Source: Acestrorhynchus altus (taxonomy: Eukaryota > Chordata > Actinopteri > Characiformes > Acestrorhynchidae). From it: DNA of 64,000 nt. The position numbers and the translations under genes are program-made. The notes under the pieces were generated by a model. It saw nothing but the letters and a program-made list of their open reading frames with translations, made no database searches and had not been told where the DNA came from. The stretch covers positions 10,326,165-10,390,164 of the forward strand of contig CM067514.1 of the NCBI GenBank assembly GCA_034509495.1. Reading direction: 5' to 3'. Below are positions 22,166-34,003 of this stretch, one piece after another (the stretch's first letter is position 1; each line of letters begins with the position of its first letter).

Positions 22166-25100
22166 TTATTTTTTCTTCCGATCCTGGGTGCACCGTGGAC
22201 AAAACCTAGACAATAAAAAGCAGTTTAGTGTCAATTCTCATTAAATACATAATATTCTATTCTCTTTATCATAAGTATGAACTCCACATTCAAAATATGA
22301 ATGACCTACCATTTCCCTTTGGGTTTTGTTGTGAGATCCACACACGCGAAGTGAAACCACTCAATTGGACACTGTTTACAAAAGAGAAGCAAGTGAATTG
22401 ATACTAAACAATATAATGACTCAATAATAAACAAGTGCGTCTCAAAATTTTAAATACTGTGAAAAAGGTTTTTGATAACTCAAAAATTAAACTTGTATTT
22501 TATATTCATTACATTTAAAGTGATATATTCCAAGATTTTTTGTTTAAAAGTTGATGTTGTGAATAGTAATCTATTCAAGTTTAATTAACGTGTTCTAATA
22601 TTTTGAAATTTGGGATTTCTGGTTTTCATGAGCTTTAAGCCAAACTGATCAACAGTGAAACAAAAAGGCTTGAAATGTCACTTTACGTGTAGTGAAAATT
22701 AAATATGAGTTTACCTTCTTGAATAAAACTATGATCACGCATGAGCTTTTAACAATATTCTTTTTATGCACTACTACAGGGGTCAGCAACCTGCGGCTCT
22801 TTCATCCTTATGCTGCCGCTCTGTGTGGCTTTGGAAAATACATTAGAAGTATTTAATTGAAATTTATTTTGTTGCGTTCATTCTTTTTCCAATTTTTATT
22901 CTAAATTGGAAGATTATTGTGATCTAAAGTTATATTTTATTATTTTTCATTGTTCAAAATAAGCATCACACTTATGGAAGCCGGTTACCACCAAAACCTG
23001 GCAGGTGTAAAACAACCTTATCTGGATCCAGATCCGAATCTGAAGCCAAAGCTGGATCTGACTGACATAGCTGACAAAGGCATGTGAGTGTTTTATTTTC
23101 AATGTAAACTGGGTCCAAACGGCTCTTTGGGTGTTAAAGGTTGCCAACCCCTGCACTAGTACATAAGGAAAATTATGAAAACACAAAAAATACCTGTATA
23201 TCCTGTATCCTGCATATTTTAGTCTTTCTTGCTCCCACCACACCTGATTCAACTGATCAGCTCGTTAAATTATAATGAAAATTATTAAAGCTAAAACAAG
23301 CTCAGCATGGCTGAAGCACTGGACTAGTAAATGTACTTATTATATTTATAAATATTGTATTGTTCATCAATGACAAAAAAGATAGAAATAATTTACTAGG
23401 CTTACATCTGGATTGTCACAGCCGATCATTTCTCCATACGACACTTGGTGGCACAAACAGTATGTAGGCTCATTGGGATCCACTGGCATGTCTAGAACAT
23501 CTGATGGGTGCACTGGTAAGAGCGAGTCTGGGAATTCAGTGCTGGGGGAAAGAAGATATAAAAAAATCTTAAGAACATATTCAGACTTCTTTTCGAAATC
23601 CATGTCAAATCTAGCAGGTTGACTAGCATATCAGTATCAATTAACAAAGTATAAAAGTGTGAGAATTTGTAGAAACTTCCTTCACTGAGCAACACTGGGC
23701 AAAGGAGTGCAGATCACAATGTATATACCCTTTCTTAATTTAATTGTTACTTAGAGAAATTTCTATTTAACTTTATCCTCAGCAAAGTTTCCCAAAAACA
23801 CTGTAATCTAAATACTATCCAGTGTGATCATATAACAAAGACTTTGGGAAGGTCTGCGTTTTGTTATATATAATTAAAAACCTGTACTTTTCACATATTT
23901 TGGAAAATTTTATCTAATCTTGATCTCAAAATAAAACAGAAATTTATCATCGGGGTGTGAATTGTTAAATCTCTATTTATGAACATAACCTAAATATAAA
24001 GAAGATGAATACTTGTTTTTCATTTTCTTCTTTCGGGGCGAGTCATCATCTGAGCATTTTCTTCCTCTGCCTTTGGGCCCTCGCTTTTCCTTAAGCCCTC
24101 GCCCACCTCCTTCTGTAAAATAAAATTAATTAAAATAAGCTTAATACTTCAGACTGAGATCAAATGAGAGAGCATTGTCTTCTTACACAGTATTATACAA
24201 TGCCAAGAATTCAGCTACCATGCAGAAATGACTAAAGTCTTGCTTTAGAGAAACAAAAAAACAGCTTTTTATGGAATATCTTTAACACTGATTCCAGTTT
24301 AAGCAATAGGTAGATTCTCATAGAAAGCAAGTGGCTTACTTTTGAGTGCTCTACTATCTGGACTTTCATAGCCACCAACATCAAGCTTCTCCTTTAGCTC
24401 ATTCTCAAAGCGTGCCAGGTCTGCGTCCAGTCTGCGGATGTGCTTGTCAACCTAGAACGCATTAGCACTGATTAAAATACAATACTGCTGTTTATTGGGG
24501 CAAAAAAAAAAAATCCAAATCTGGACACTTATCACTTACCATTTCATAGGTCTGCATGGCAAGCTGCACTTTGTCATCGCTGAATTCTTTACATTTGCTG
24601 TATGCATTCTGGATCTTCTGCAGGTGCTCCACTCTCTGCTCGGACGCGAGGTTTCTTACATTTGTGATGTACTCTTCTGCAAGTTTATCAATTTCTCCCT
24701 TCTTTTCTAACATTTTGGGAGGAAAAAAATGCTAAAAAACATATTCAAATATACTGAATTCAGTTCTTAATAACAAAATGTTCTGCTGAACATGAGTACC
24801 ACATGACCTCAGACTTACCCTCAGTCCTGTTATCCAGCTCCCTCATCAAGGTGAAGTTTCTCTGAAGTTCACATGGTAAATTTTCAATGCCTGTAGTGAA
24901 GAAATAGTTCTCATTTCAATTTAAAAAGAAGTTGCCTATCCTATGGCATGACATAATGCCCACACAGCTCAGAAAACAAACAGAAGTGGGTAGTATACTT
25001 ACTAGTGTACCTAAAAATCTTTTTGATTATCATGAAAAAGTTCATGTTTATAATTTTATTCAAAAACAGTCATTCTGCTTTCATTATGTAAAGTGGAAAA

Positions 25101-26887
25101 TTTCAAGTCCATTTGTTTTGCTGTTGAGCAGGATGGCTTATAGCTGAATTTAAAGTTTTAATAAATCTACTTGGATACTTCTTATCAAACAGTATTAACA
25201 TTAAAGAGGCTAAAATGCAACATGTAATGAGTTAAAAATGACAGTTCATTCAATCACGAATCAATAATCAATAAATTATGAGCAAAAAAAATCTTAGAAT
25301 ATAATCATGGCTGACTTCTAATCAAATATATATTTTAGTTTTATTTAGAAACTGTTTAGACATAGAAAGTAGTAGTCAAAGAAACATAATATTTAGTTAC
25401 TAGTCAGTTGTGAGTTAAATTTCACTATTAAAACAAAACTGAAATCATCTGAACTGTGACTGGTCATCATCTGACATCTTAGGCATATCATATGATTTTA
25501 GACTTAAAATAAAGGTCTTGTGTTAATAAGTCCTTAAGTGTTTTAGATACTTCTTAGTTCCCACACTGACAGATGCTGACTTTTTTGTTTGCGTTTTGTT
25601 TACATTAGTTCTTCTATTCAGTGTGTGTTAAAGATGATAAATGTTACGGAAATGCAATAGAAATATAATACATTTCAGTACAAACACAATCCTTTTAGCT
25701 TTTGGGTGTGAGTTCAATATACTGTACTCAGCAAATGAAGCCCAATTTCTCACAAAACTGTTATTAACTGGGCTTTCTTAGTATGTCAAGTTCATAAGCC
25801 TCTCTCTTCAATCACACTACTAACTAAACTGCTTTTCCACAGGACGATTAGTTAGTTAGGTAGAGACCTTGCACACAACCCTGACAAAACACACTTTAAC
25901 ACATTACGGTCCTTTGTTTACTAAGCATGTTCACATTAATAAGCAGTAAAACTATGGCAACTGTGCGGATTATAAGTAAATGTCATTAGTATCATTTTCC
26001 TTTTGTCACAACAAACGTGGTAGATTATTCATTACACTTAATATGTGAAGAAAGTGTACAAAAACCACTTCTGCTGAAGTTTCGGGCAACGCTGCGAAAC
26101 TTTCATCGTATCTAATCTAGGCCGGTGTTATGACAATTTGTGCCACCGTGTCGAAGCGTGCTACCCTAGTCTGTGAGGTTTATTTTATAGGAAATTGGGA
26201 CAAATCCAAGTCCACAAAATAAAGATCCGCCCCAGGAAATGCCAGCAGGAAAGGTTTTAGCCTGTCTCAATGTATCATATCAAATTACGCTCCCAGCAGA
26301 AGCAGAAGCAAGACATTCTAAAAGCAGTGCATTGCTGTTTGAAATAAAGTAATTGAGTCCATCGTTCATATTTATTATTATTGTTTACAACGATACGCCA
26401 CGTAACGTTACATATTTGAAGCACTTTCGCGTTTAAAACACGCGAAAACGCACAAAAACTTTAAGACGCGTGGACCTACGCATGCGCGGAAGACCAATGT
26501 AGCAGATATCGACAGGTAGCACGACTAGATAGAACACCGGCCTACGCCAACGCGGCTAGAGATGATCCAGCTGTTCAAATCCCAGTGTACGTTAAATGCT
26601 TTTCAGAGTGAAAATATGATCACGTCTGCCAGTGATCTAAAAACCAGAGAAACCCGCAGAAAGCCCGGATAGTCGCCCTGTTTCCGCACAATGTTTTTAG
26701 CGCCGTGAGATTAGCTTAGCCACCGTTAGCTTGTTTATGTCGCTTGCGCCACAAGAAGCAGCCCGCTGGGCCGCCAAAAACAGTGCCGACGTTCATGAGA
26801 CGAAACAGTTATAAACAAGCCGTGTGCGTTAAAACCGAGTTTGTACTTACTGTCAAGGTAGTGTTCGAGGTAAATTGCCGTCGCCAT
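22166..26887 (-). CDS. ing5: Inhibitor of growth protein 5 (ING5)
   Basis: Nuclear chromatin reader; ING5 binds H3K4me3 and is a subunit of HBO1 and MOZ/MORF acetyltransferase complexes. Exons: 26887-26851, 24890-24819, 24706-24540, 24451-24340, 24112-24013, 23541-23406, 22371-22310, 22205-22166; 726 nt, 241 aa (human 240), in phase throughout. N-terminal ING dimerisation helices run from YLEHYLDSIENLPCELQRNF to AMQTYEMVDKHIRRLDADLA. A basic nuclear-localisation stretch (GRGLKEKRGPKGRGRK, PRKKKMK) follows. The C-terminal PHD finger has the zinc-ligand pattern from [20 protein letters not shown] to PIEWFHFACVDLTTKPKGKW and FCPRC. CPIEW plus ACVDLTTKPKGKW distinguishes ING5 from ING4. ing5a and ing5b cannot be separated here. 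It is divergent from impact. Confidence 0.96.
22777..23153. mobile_element. hAT-type non-autonomous element in ing5 intron 6
   Basis: Ends are inverted: caggggtcagcaacc and ggttgccaacccctg. They are flanked by an 8-bp duplication with one mismatch (cactacta at 22769-22776, cactagta at 23154-23161), the hallmark length for hAT. Length 377 bp, no transposase. Confidence 0.85.
26425..26488. promoter_or_regulatory. E2F-like and NRF1-like motifs in the ing5 5' CpG-rich region
   Basis: TTTCGCG (26425-26431) and its inverse CGCGAAA (26441-26447) form a mirrored pair. TACGCATGCGCG (26477-26488) resembles an NRF1 palindrome with one mismatch. All lie in ing5 intron 1 within a CpG-rich stretch (26390-26790). 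Confidence 0.4.
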
Positions 26888-27629
26888 TATTTCTAACCTT
26901 CTCACGAAAATATAGATTTAATGTTTTCTAGAACAACATTGGCATCTCATTAATAATTCATGACCCACTCTCATTCCCATTGGTTGATACGCTATAGCCT
27001 TGCATACTCTCATCCCATTGGATAATTTTGGGGTTTGGCTTATTACGTTCCTTTAAATTATAATTACACTGGAAAATAAATTATTATTAAACGCATTCAT
27101 GCATGTATAACTGAACATAAACACATATAGACATGTTATTAGGCATATAAAAAGTCATTTGTTCTTAATAATTATAACTAAAGATATATACAGCCTATGC
27201 ACGTATGCTATTAATATATTTGTTTTTTATGTTTAATGCCAGAGAATCGACTCGGTTATGATGAATCCTTACAACATTTTTTATTGTTTCTGATCCAGTG
27301 AAAAACAAGAATATACCAATTTTACTACATATATATTGATTTATATTACTTAAATTACACACAATGTACTGGATTTAGCCAAACCCACGTGTAGAATATG
27401 CAATAACAGCAATGCAATGATTTATAGATTTAATCTTATTTTAATGACCATGTGACAAAGTTCGTGTTTGACCCCGGAAATAATCTCGGGCGCCAACTCT
27501 AGGTAAAAGTATGTGTGTGTGTGTGTGTGGTTGTGTGCGTGTGTGAGAGAGATTAGTGTATGAGGAATGTGTGGTGTGTTTTTGTGTGTTGGCAGTTTAT
27601 TTGCATTCACAGCAATGTTATTAAAATAA
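26888..27629. promoter_or_regulatory. Divergent promoter region of ing5 and impact
   Basis: 742 bp separate the two start codons. Two ATTGG boxes (inverted CCAAT, NF-Y type) at 26979-26983 and 27017-27021 are 38 bp apart and 92-134 bp upstream of the ing5 ATG. A short (GT)n tract lies at 27511-27545, ahead of impact. The CpG-rich part sits on the ing5 side, and the middle is AT-rich. Confidence 0.6.
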
Positions 27630-30600
27630 ATGGACACAGGCGCGGAGAAGGCGAACGACCTGCAGTCTCAGGTGGGCTGAGGTCTGAAAGCTGAGTCTCA
27701 GTGTGTCTGAAACTGGGTCTGAACGTGTTGATGTTACTTCCACAGGTTGAAGAGATCGAAGCTCTTTCCTCCATATATGGAGACGAATGGTGTGTGATTG
27801 ATGAAGCATCGAGAATATTTTGCATCAAAATATCAGATGACATTTATGAACCCAAATGTTCTGTTTGTCTGCAGGTATAAAGTTATTTTTCCAATTCTAA
27901 CTCTTAGTCTTCTCGTTATCAGCATTATGTATAATAACATTGATGTTATTTTTGTTATGACTGACTAGCATTATTAATAGTAGTAGTAGTACTATCTTAT
28001 GTGTTGTCATAACCTTAGTAGTAGTAATAGTAGAAGTAATATGTTGTTGTTGTTATTATTATCCATAACGGTAGTTGATATAGTAGTAGTAGAAGGTTAC
28101 AGTGGGATGTGGATTGAGGTGATATCATTTATATTGAATTTAAAGGTTTTTAAATAACATTCTGTTTCAGTCAGAAAGTTTTTATTTCTCTTCTTTTGCT
28201 CTGCTCAACCCCTGCTCTCAGCTCCTCCTCTACTCTGCTCCCCTCCACCCTCACTCATGCCCTCTCAAGTTCCCTCTACGGAAGGGGCAAGGTTTAGTTT
28301 GTATAAAGAAGAAATGAAGATCAAATTTCAATGTTTATTATATACAAAAAAAGATGCAAGAAGTATTTTATGGGGCGTCCTAATTTTTTCCTCATTGTTT
28401 TCACATCATGTATCATATTGTATATCATATATCAGCATTTAGCTAAAAAAATGTCTGGATATGATTTTTTTTGTCCATCACCCAGCCCTACTTGAAGGGG
28501 GTGTGGTTGAACATTTAAAACAAAACAAATGTAATTATAAAATAATGTTATTTAATCCAAAGATTAAACAAATTAATAAATGCAGATTATTATTATTATT
28601 ATTATTACTTTTATTATTATTATTATTATTATTATTAGTAGTAGTAGTAGTAGTAGTATTATTAGTTGTAGCTGTATTTGTAGTATTAATTTTTTTTCTT
28701 CTTTTATAAGATCATACTCCCAGAAGACTACCCAAGCTCAGCACCTCCAATATATCAGATAAAGTAAGTGTAGTGTGTTTGTATGTCAGGATGTACATAT
28801 TCATTAGAATTCTTGCAGTAATCATTCAGGTAAATGAATGAATAGGTTATATATAAGAACTAATAAGATTCAAAAAGGATGTTAGCTGCTCTTCAATCAT
28901 GTGCGCCATTGTAAAAGACCTCACATAGCACACTGTAAAACCCTTCTTTTTGAGGGTTTATTAGGAAAGGATGAATATATGTGTGACAGAAACATTCACA
29001 AACACAGGATGAGGTGAGCAGTCTGTGTATGAGAGTGGACTCTGGCTTGAGATACATTAAATCCGCCTGAGTGTCCTTGGCTACCAGTCTTTATTCACTG
29101 GGGAAAAATCTGTGGGTGAAGCAACTCTGTACTGATTCAGTGTGACAATAAGAAGGGACACTGATATATTGGCTCCTCACAGAACCCTTATTTTCTGCTG
29201 TAGTACCACTAGGATGTTTATTTAGGTGCATGTGTCTTTGTGGATGGTCTTGTTTCTTTGCTCAAGATGAACCTAAATAAGAGACAAATAAGACAAATCA
29301 AAAAGTGTGCAGTGATCTCAAGTTCTTATGATTAGCATCATTTATCTAATGACAAATGCTGCCCAGCTGTAGTTTTAGAATTGCTGACATGTATACTTGG
29401 AACAGTCCTGTCATTAATACATCAGCATGTTTGTATGCTATATTTCCTAGTGCAGGATGGCTGAGAGGACCAGACCGAGTCAAACTCTCAAACAGCCTGG
29501 AAGAACTGTATCTGTAAGCAAATCTCCCAGCTTTCACTCTAGACCAGTATCCAGTTGCACTTACAGTAGGCCTGGGCAATATATCAATAGTTGTATTGAT
29601 ATCGAGATATAAACAGAGTGGAATATGGACTGAGGTTTTCACTATTGATATTCTAAGTTTTTAAATAAGGCTCTGTTTCAGTCTTGCCTCATTCTGCTCC
29701 TCCTATATTCTGCTCCTCTTCACCCCCACCTGCGTTCTCATACACACATCATTGAGGGGCATATGACAGAGCTCTGGCTTGAAGATGATTCAAGTGTTTT
29801 TCAAGTGTTTATAAAGAAGAAATGAAGTTCAAATTTCTGTATATTTAAATATAGTTAAAGAGAATTCATGGGGTGTCCTATTTTTTTCACATTGTATTTT
29901 TCACATACACATATCACATATCATATTGTAAATTGCAACTAAAATATATTGGGATATGATTTTTTTTTTGTCTATATTGCCCAGCCCTAATTTAGATTTA
30001 CCGCATTTAGCAGACACACAATATTGATGTAATAATGACATCACTGGCTGTGCATATACAGTGGACATACATTATTTGTTGTATGTGTTTTGTCATTACA
30101 GGGAAAATGTTGGAGAGAGCATCCTTTACCTCTGGGTGGAGAAAATTCGAGAATTCCTGATAGAACGGCCACAGTGTGCAAACACAGGTAAAAGTTCAGA
30201 CTCAGAGTATGTCACTGGATTCGTCAGTGTGTGAGATTATCCACTGGGGTATTTGCAGATAAAAATTGCTCTCCACCACAAGCACCAAACAGTCTAGTTG
30301 ACTAATCAGCATCTTGTTTCAGATTCATTCTGGTGTGTAGCATGGTTACAGCATGAATGCTTCCACCACAGCAACAGTGGATTATGAGGGAAGCAGAGCT
30401 GATGATAATATGAATGTCTTGTGTCACACATTTGATAGATATGCAGATTAATATTTTATAGCAGTAAATCGGTGCTGAAGTAAAGTTATCTATTCTGGTG
30501 CCGGTGAGGGTATTACGTGAGTCACCAGATTAATTTATGATGACTGATGTTTTGAGGAGCAGCTCATTTTCAGGGAATTGCAGGTTGGAGGCCTGTTGTA

Positions 30601-33600
30601 GGCTCAGGGAAGTTTTTGAGACTGCAGTTCTGGAGTAATTGATTTTTGGTCTTGCAATAAGTTACAGTTATGTAAAATTATTAGGACTTTTAGACATTTG
30701 ATCTTCATTTATACAGTACTGAGTGTTACAGATGATATAATACACAAAACAGAATTTGTTAGAAATTTAATTTATTATGCAGTATTTTATTTTAAGTGTA
30801 ATTATTAGAAATGCAGTTTTCCTTTTAGAAAACATTGACAAGAGCAAACCAAACTAATGTCTGAGGTGTAAATAAGACAAGCTCCTACAAAATCCTCCTT
30901 AATCATATTTTAATGACTGTAGCTGTTTCAAGTGTTTAGAAAATGTAAGTAGTACTAAATTATGTCTTATTTGTTTCCTGAGAGAAAATCTTTGATGAAA
31001 AAAATAAGAACACATTTATGACTACTTAAAACATTGCTATTGGCTATGCTAAATTGACCCCAGGTGTGAGTGTGGTGCCCTATGATTGGCTGGTGCCATG
31101 TCCAGGGGGTATGGCCATGTGCCCAAAGATTCTGGTCCAGGCTCTGGGCCGAACATTACACTCTCCAGCAAGAAGTAGATAAGAAGATAGATGACAAACA
31201 TTTTTAGAAAATTTTAAATTACATTACACTTGAAAACATCTGTCATTGTACCCCAACATCACAGGATGTATTTCATTCTATTTACACACTAGGTGTCAGT
31301 GTTTCGTATATAATCACTCTCTTGCTTGGCTCACTTCTCACCTGTCGGGCATTGCTTAATCCTAGTTTTCTAACACTTGTGGAGATGAATGATTGTTCAG
31401 TTGGCTGCTCTCCTTAAAATGTTTAGCAGGCTCTGCTAGTGCTTTGGACGTGAACTGACAGGATTATATGAAATTGCCTGGCCTTGCATCTTCCCTGGTC
31501 AGCTGCTCCTGGCATTTGGCTTTGAACCTCTTGAGCATTCTGATAGAGCACAGCGTGTCTAATAGCTGCATAAATGTCAATTAGTTTTTGTCATAGCTTG
31601 GGACTATATATTACAGAGTTGCATTCCAGTGCATTGGAATGAATTTGGGGTGCATTAAGGAATCATCTAGGATCCAAGTCACATAAAATCAATCAGCAAT
31701 AATTTTTGTAATAACAATTATCTGGCATAAATTAGTGGTTCTCTGAAGTTATAAAAGAAATGTGAGGTTTGAGAACATTTTAATTGGTAAAGAACCTACC
31801 AATTTTGCATTCTTTAAACCTGGAAAAAAACATGCATTATGTGGACAGTATTGGGCCACTGCTTGAAATTGAAATTGCCTTAATTGGCCTGATTGCATTC
31901 AATGACGAGTGTTAGTGAGGACGGGATATTAGATGTTCTGAACCCACCTCATCCCCAACTCCCCAACTCTTCCCAACAGTATTAGATGAAGCATTTTTAT
32001 TTCAAAGAACTGTTCCACTGCTCCACAGCTTAATGCTAGGGGATTTATGCTCCTAACATCTGGCATTAGGTATGCTATTAGGTTCATATTGATCTGCTCC
32101 AGAGAGTCCTATTCTATTGGAAATACGTAGACCACAGGGCCTCTACCGGTGTCAGCAGTGGGTGCAATTGTGGGTGTACATAAACATGTGACATAGTGTC
32201 TTGTATGTAACCAAAACTGGTGCTTCTATGGCATCACTGAAAGATTTGTATTTTTAAGAGTATCGATCATTGATCAGATTACTGATGGTTGAAATTATGC
32301 TTGAAAACCTGAAATTTCCCTTTGTTTCATAGGTTCAAATCTGAATAAATAATTATTTTATATTAAATTATGTTTCCTCCGTGTTCTGATACATTAAGAA
32401 TTTATGTTTGATTCGTAATCACTCTGACAAATGTTTTCTTCAAAACAGATTGTATCACACAACAAAGCCAGCGGCTGGGTCTGTGTCCCCTGGTCTGTCA
32501 TGTCAATAGCATGGTAGCACACAGAGCTGGGAAGCTCTGATGGCCCAAATGCATCTGCTCTGGCGCCACTGAGAGCAGCTCAATTTCTGTGATCTTATAT
32601 AAGGTCTGTAGGCTCACTAAATCACCACTGTCATCTGTCAGCCTGGTGATTACGTTACCCTTCTCACAGGTGCCACTGGTACTAATGATAGAAGGAGAGT
32701 GACCAGTCTGCCCTGTCTGATGTGGACACTTACATATTATTTTTCAAAGACATTTCTTCAGTTATGCATTTAGTTTTATCAACTCCATCCCTCAATTGTA
32801 AAAGTAGACTAAATTTGAGGTGGTATTTTAAGGAGTTATTTTCAACGAAAAGAAAGAAAAGTAGCAAGTGATATTTGGATCAAGTAGGATTACAACGATA
32901 TGATTCTTATTAATTCTTATAATTATCATCATCAGCTACAATGTTCAAGGTATTCATATTGTATTAGTAAAAAATCATTTTATAAGCAAATAATATAATA
33001 TTAAGTGAAAATCATGCAGTATGAAAACCATTAATTTTCATACCACGGTATACCTGGTATGAAAATACGGTGGCTTGGGTGAGTGCAGTCCTTATAATCC
33101 TCCCAGTCTTCCTCAGACAGCAGCTGGCGTATATATCCAGAATGTTGGGATTCAAACCAAACCTCTTCAGGTTTCTGAGGTAGAAGAGGTGCTGTTGTGC
33201 CTTCTTCACCACCTGTGTGGTGTGCATTGTCCATGTAAGCTTTTCTGAGATATTAGCACAAATTCCTTATAATTCTTTGATGTGACACTGTCCACAGTGG
33301 TCCAGTTGATAGAGACAGGGGTGTGCTCTCTCTCCTGCTTCTAAGGACAAAGAGGTGAAGATATGTTGATGTGAAAAATAAAGGTACTGGAACAAGTTAT
33401 TTGAGCAAGGACATAATGTTTGGTTAAAAGCTAGTAAAACAAACTTTACATCAAATGAAAATTGTGTGTTTTGTGTTTTAAACCTTCAGAAGCTTCTTTT
33501 TCAAACATGATTCTATAAGGAAACAGAAATGGTTCTTCTAACTTTTGTAAGATTGATGGTCATTGTTTCTGTTTAATGTATATCAGACCTGTGTTTTGAC

Positions 33601-33931
33601 TTTTGTATGTTCCCAGATGAAACATATGTGACATTTGGTAATAACATTTTCAAAGACTTGGAAATATGATCCCCTAACAGGAAACAGTCATCTGCTCAGC
33701 ATGCTTTCTAGTCAGGAGGATAACACTTTGCTTATCAAAATAATGGTGAATACTGTTTGAGTGGCACAGGGATCAGAGTGGTCAGTGTGATGAGCATGAA
33801 CCTCTTTTGTCCCTGGAGATGTCTCCAAACGTTAACCTTGTCTGTGAGAAAGAATGCGGGGGAGGGTGTGTGTGTGTATGTGTGTATGTGTGTGTGTATG
33901 TGTGTATGTGTGTGTGTATGTGTGTGTGTGT

Positions 33932-34003
<72 letters not shown>

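Noticed and set aside
22166..26887. Assignment of the PHD gene as ING4
   Set aside because: CPIEW, ACVDLTTKPKGKW and NLPCELQRNF fit ING5; ING4 has CSIEW, ACVGLTTKPRGKW and NLPFELQ.
28461..28762. Poly-Leu/Val and poly-Ile frames
   Set aside because: Arise from (ATT)n/(AGT)n before impact exon 3.
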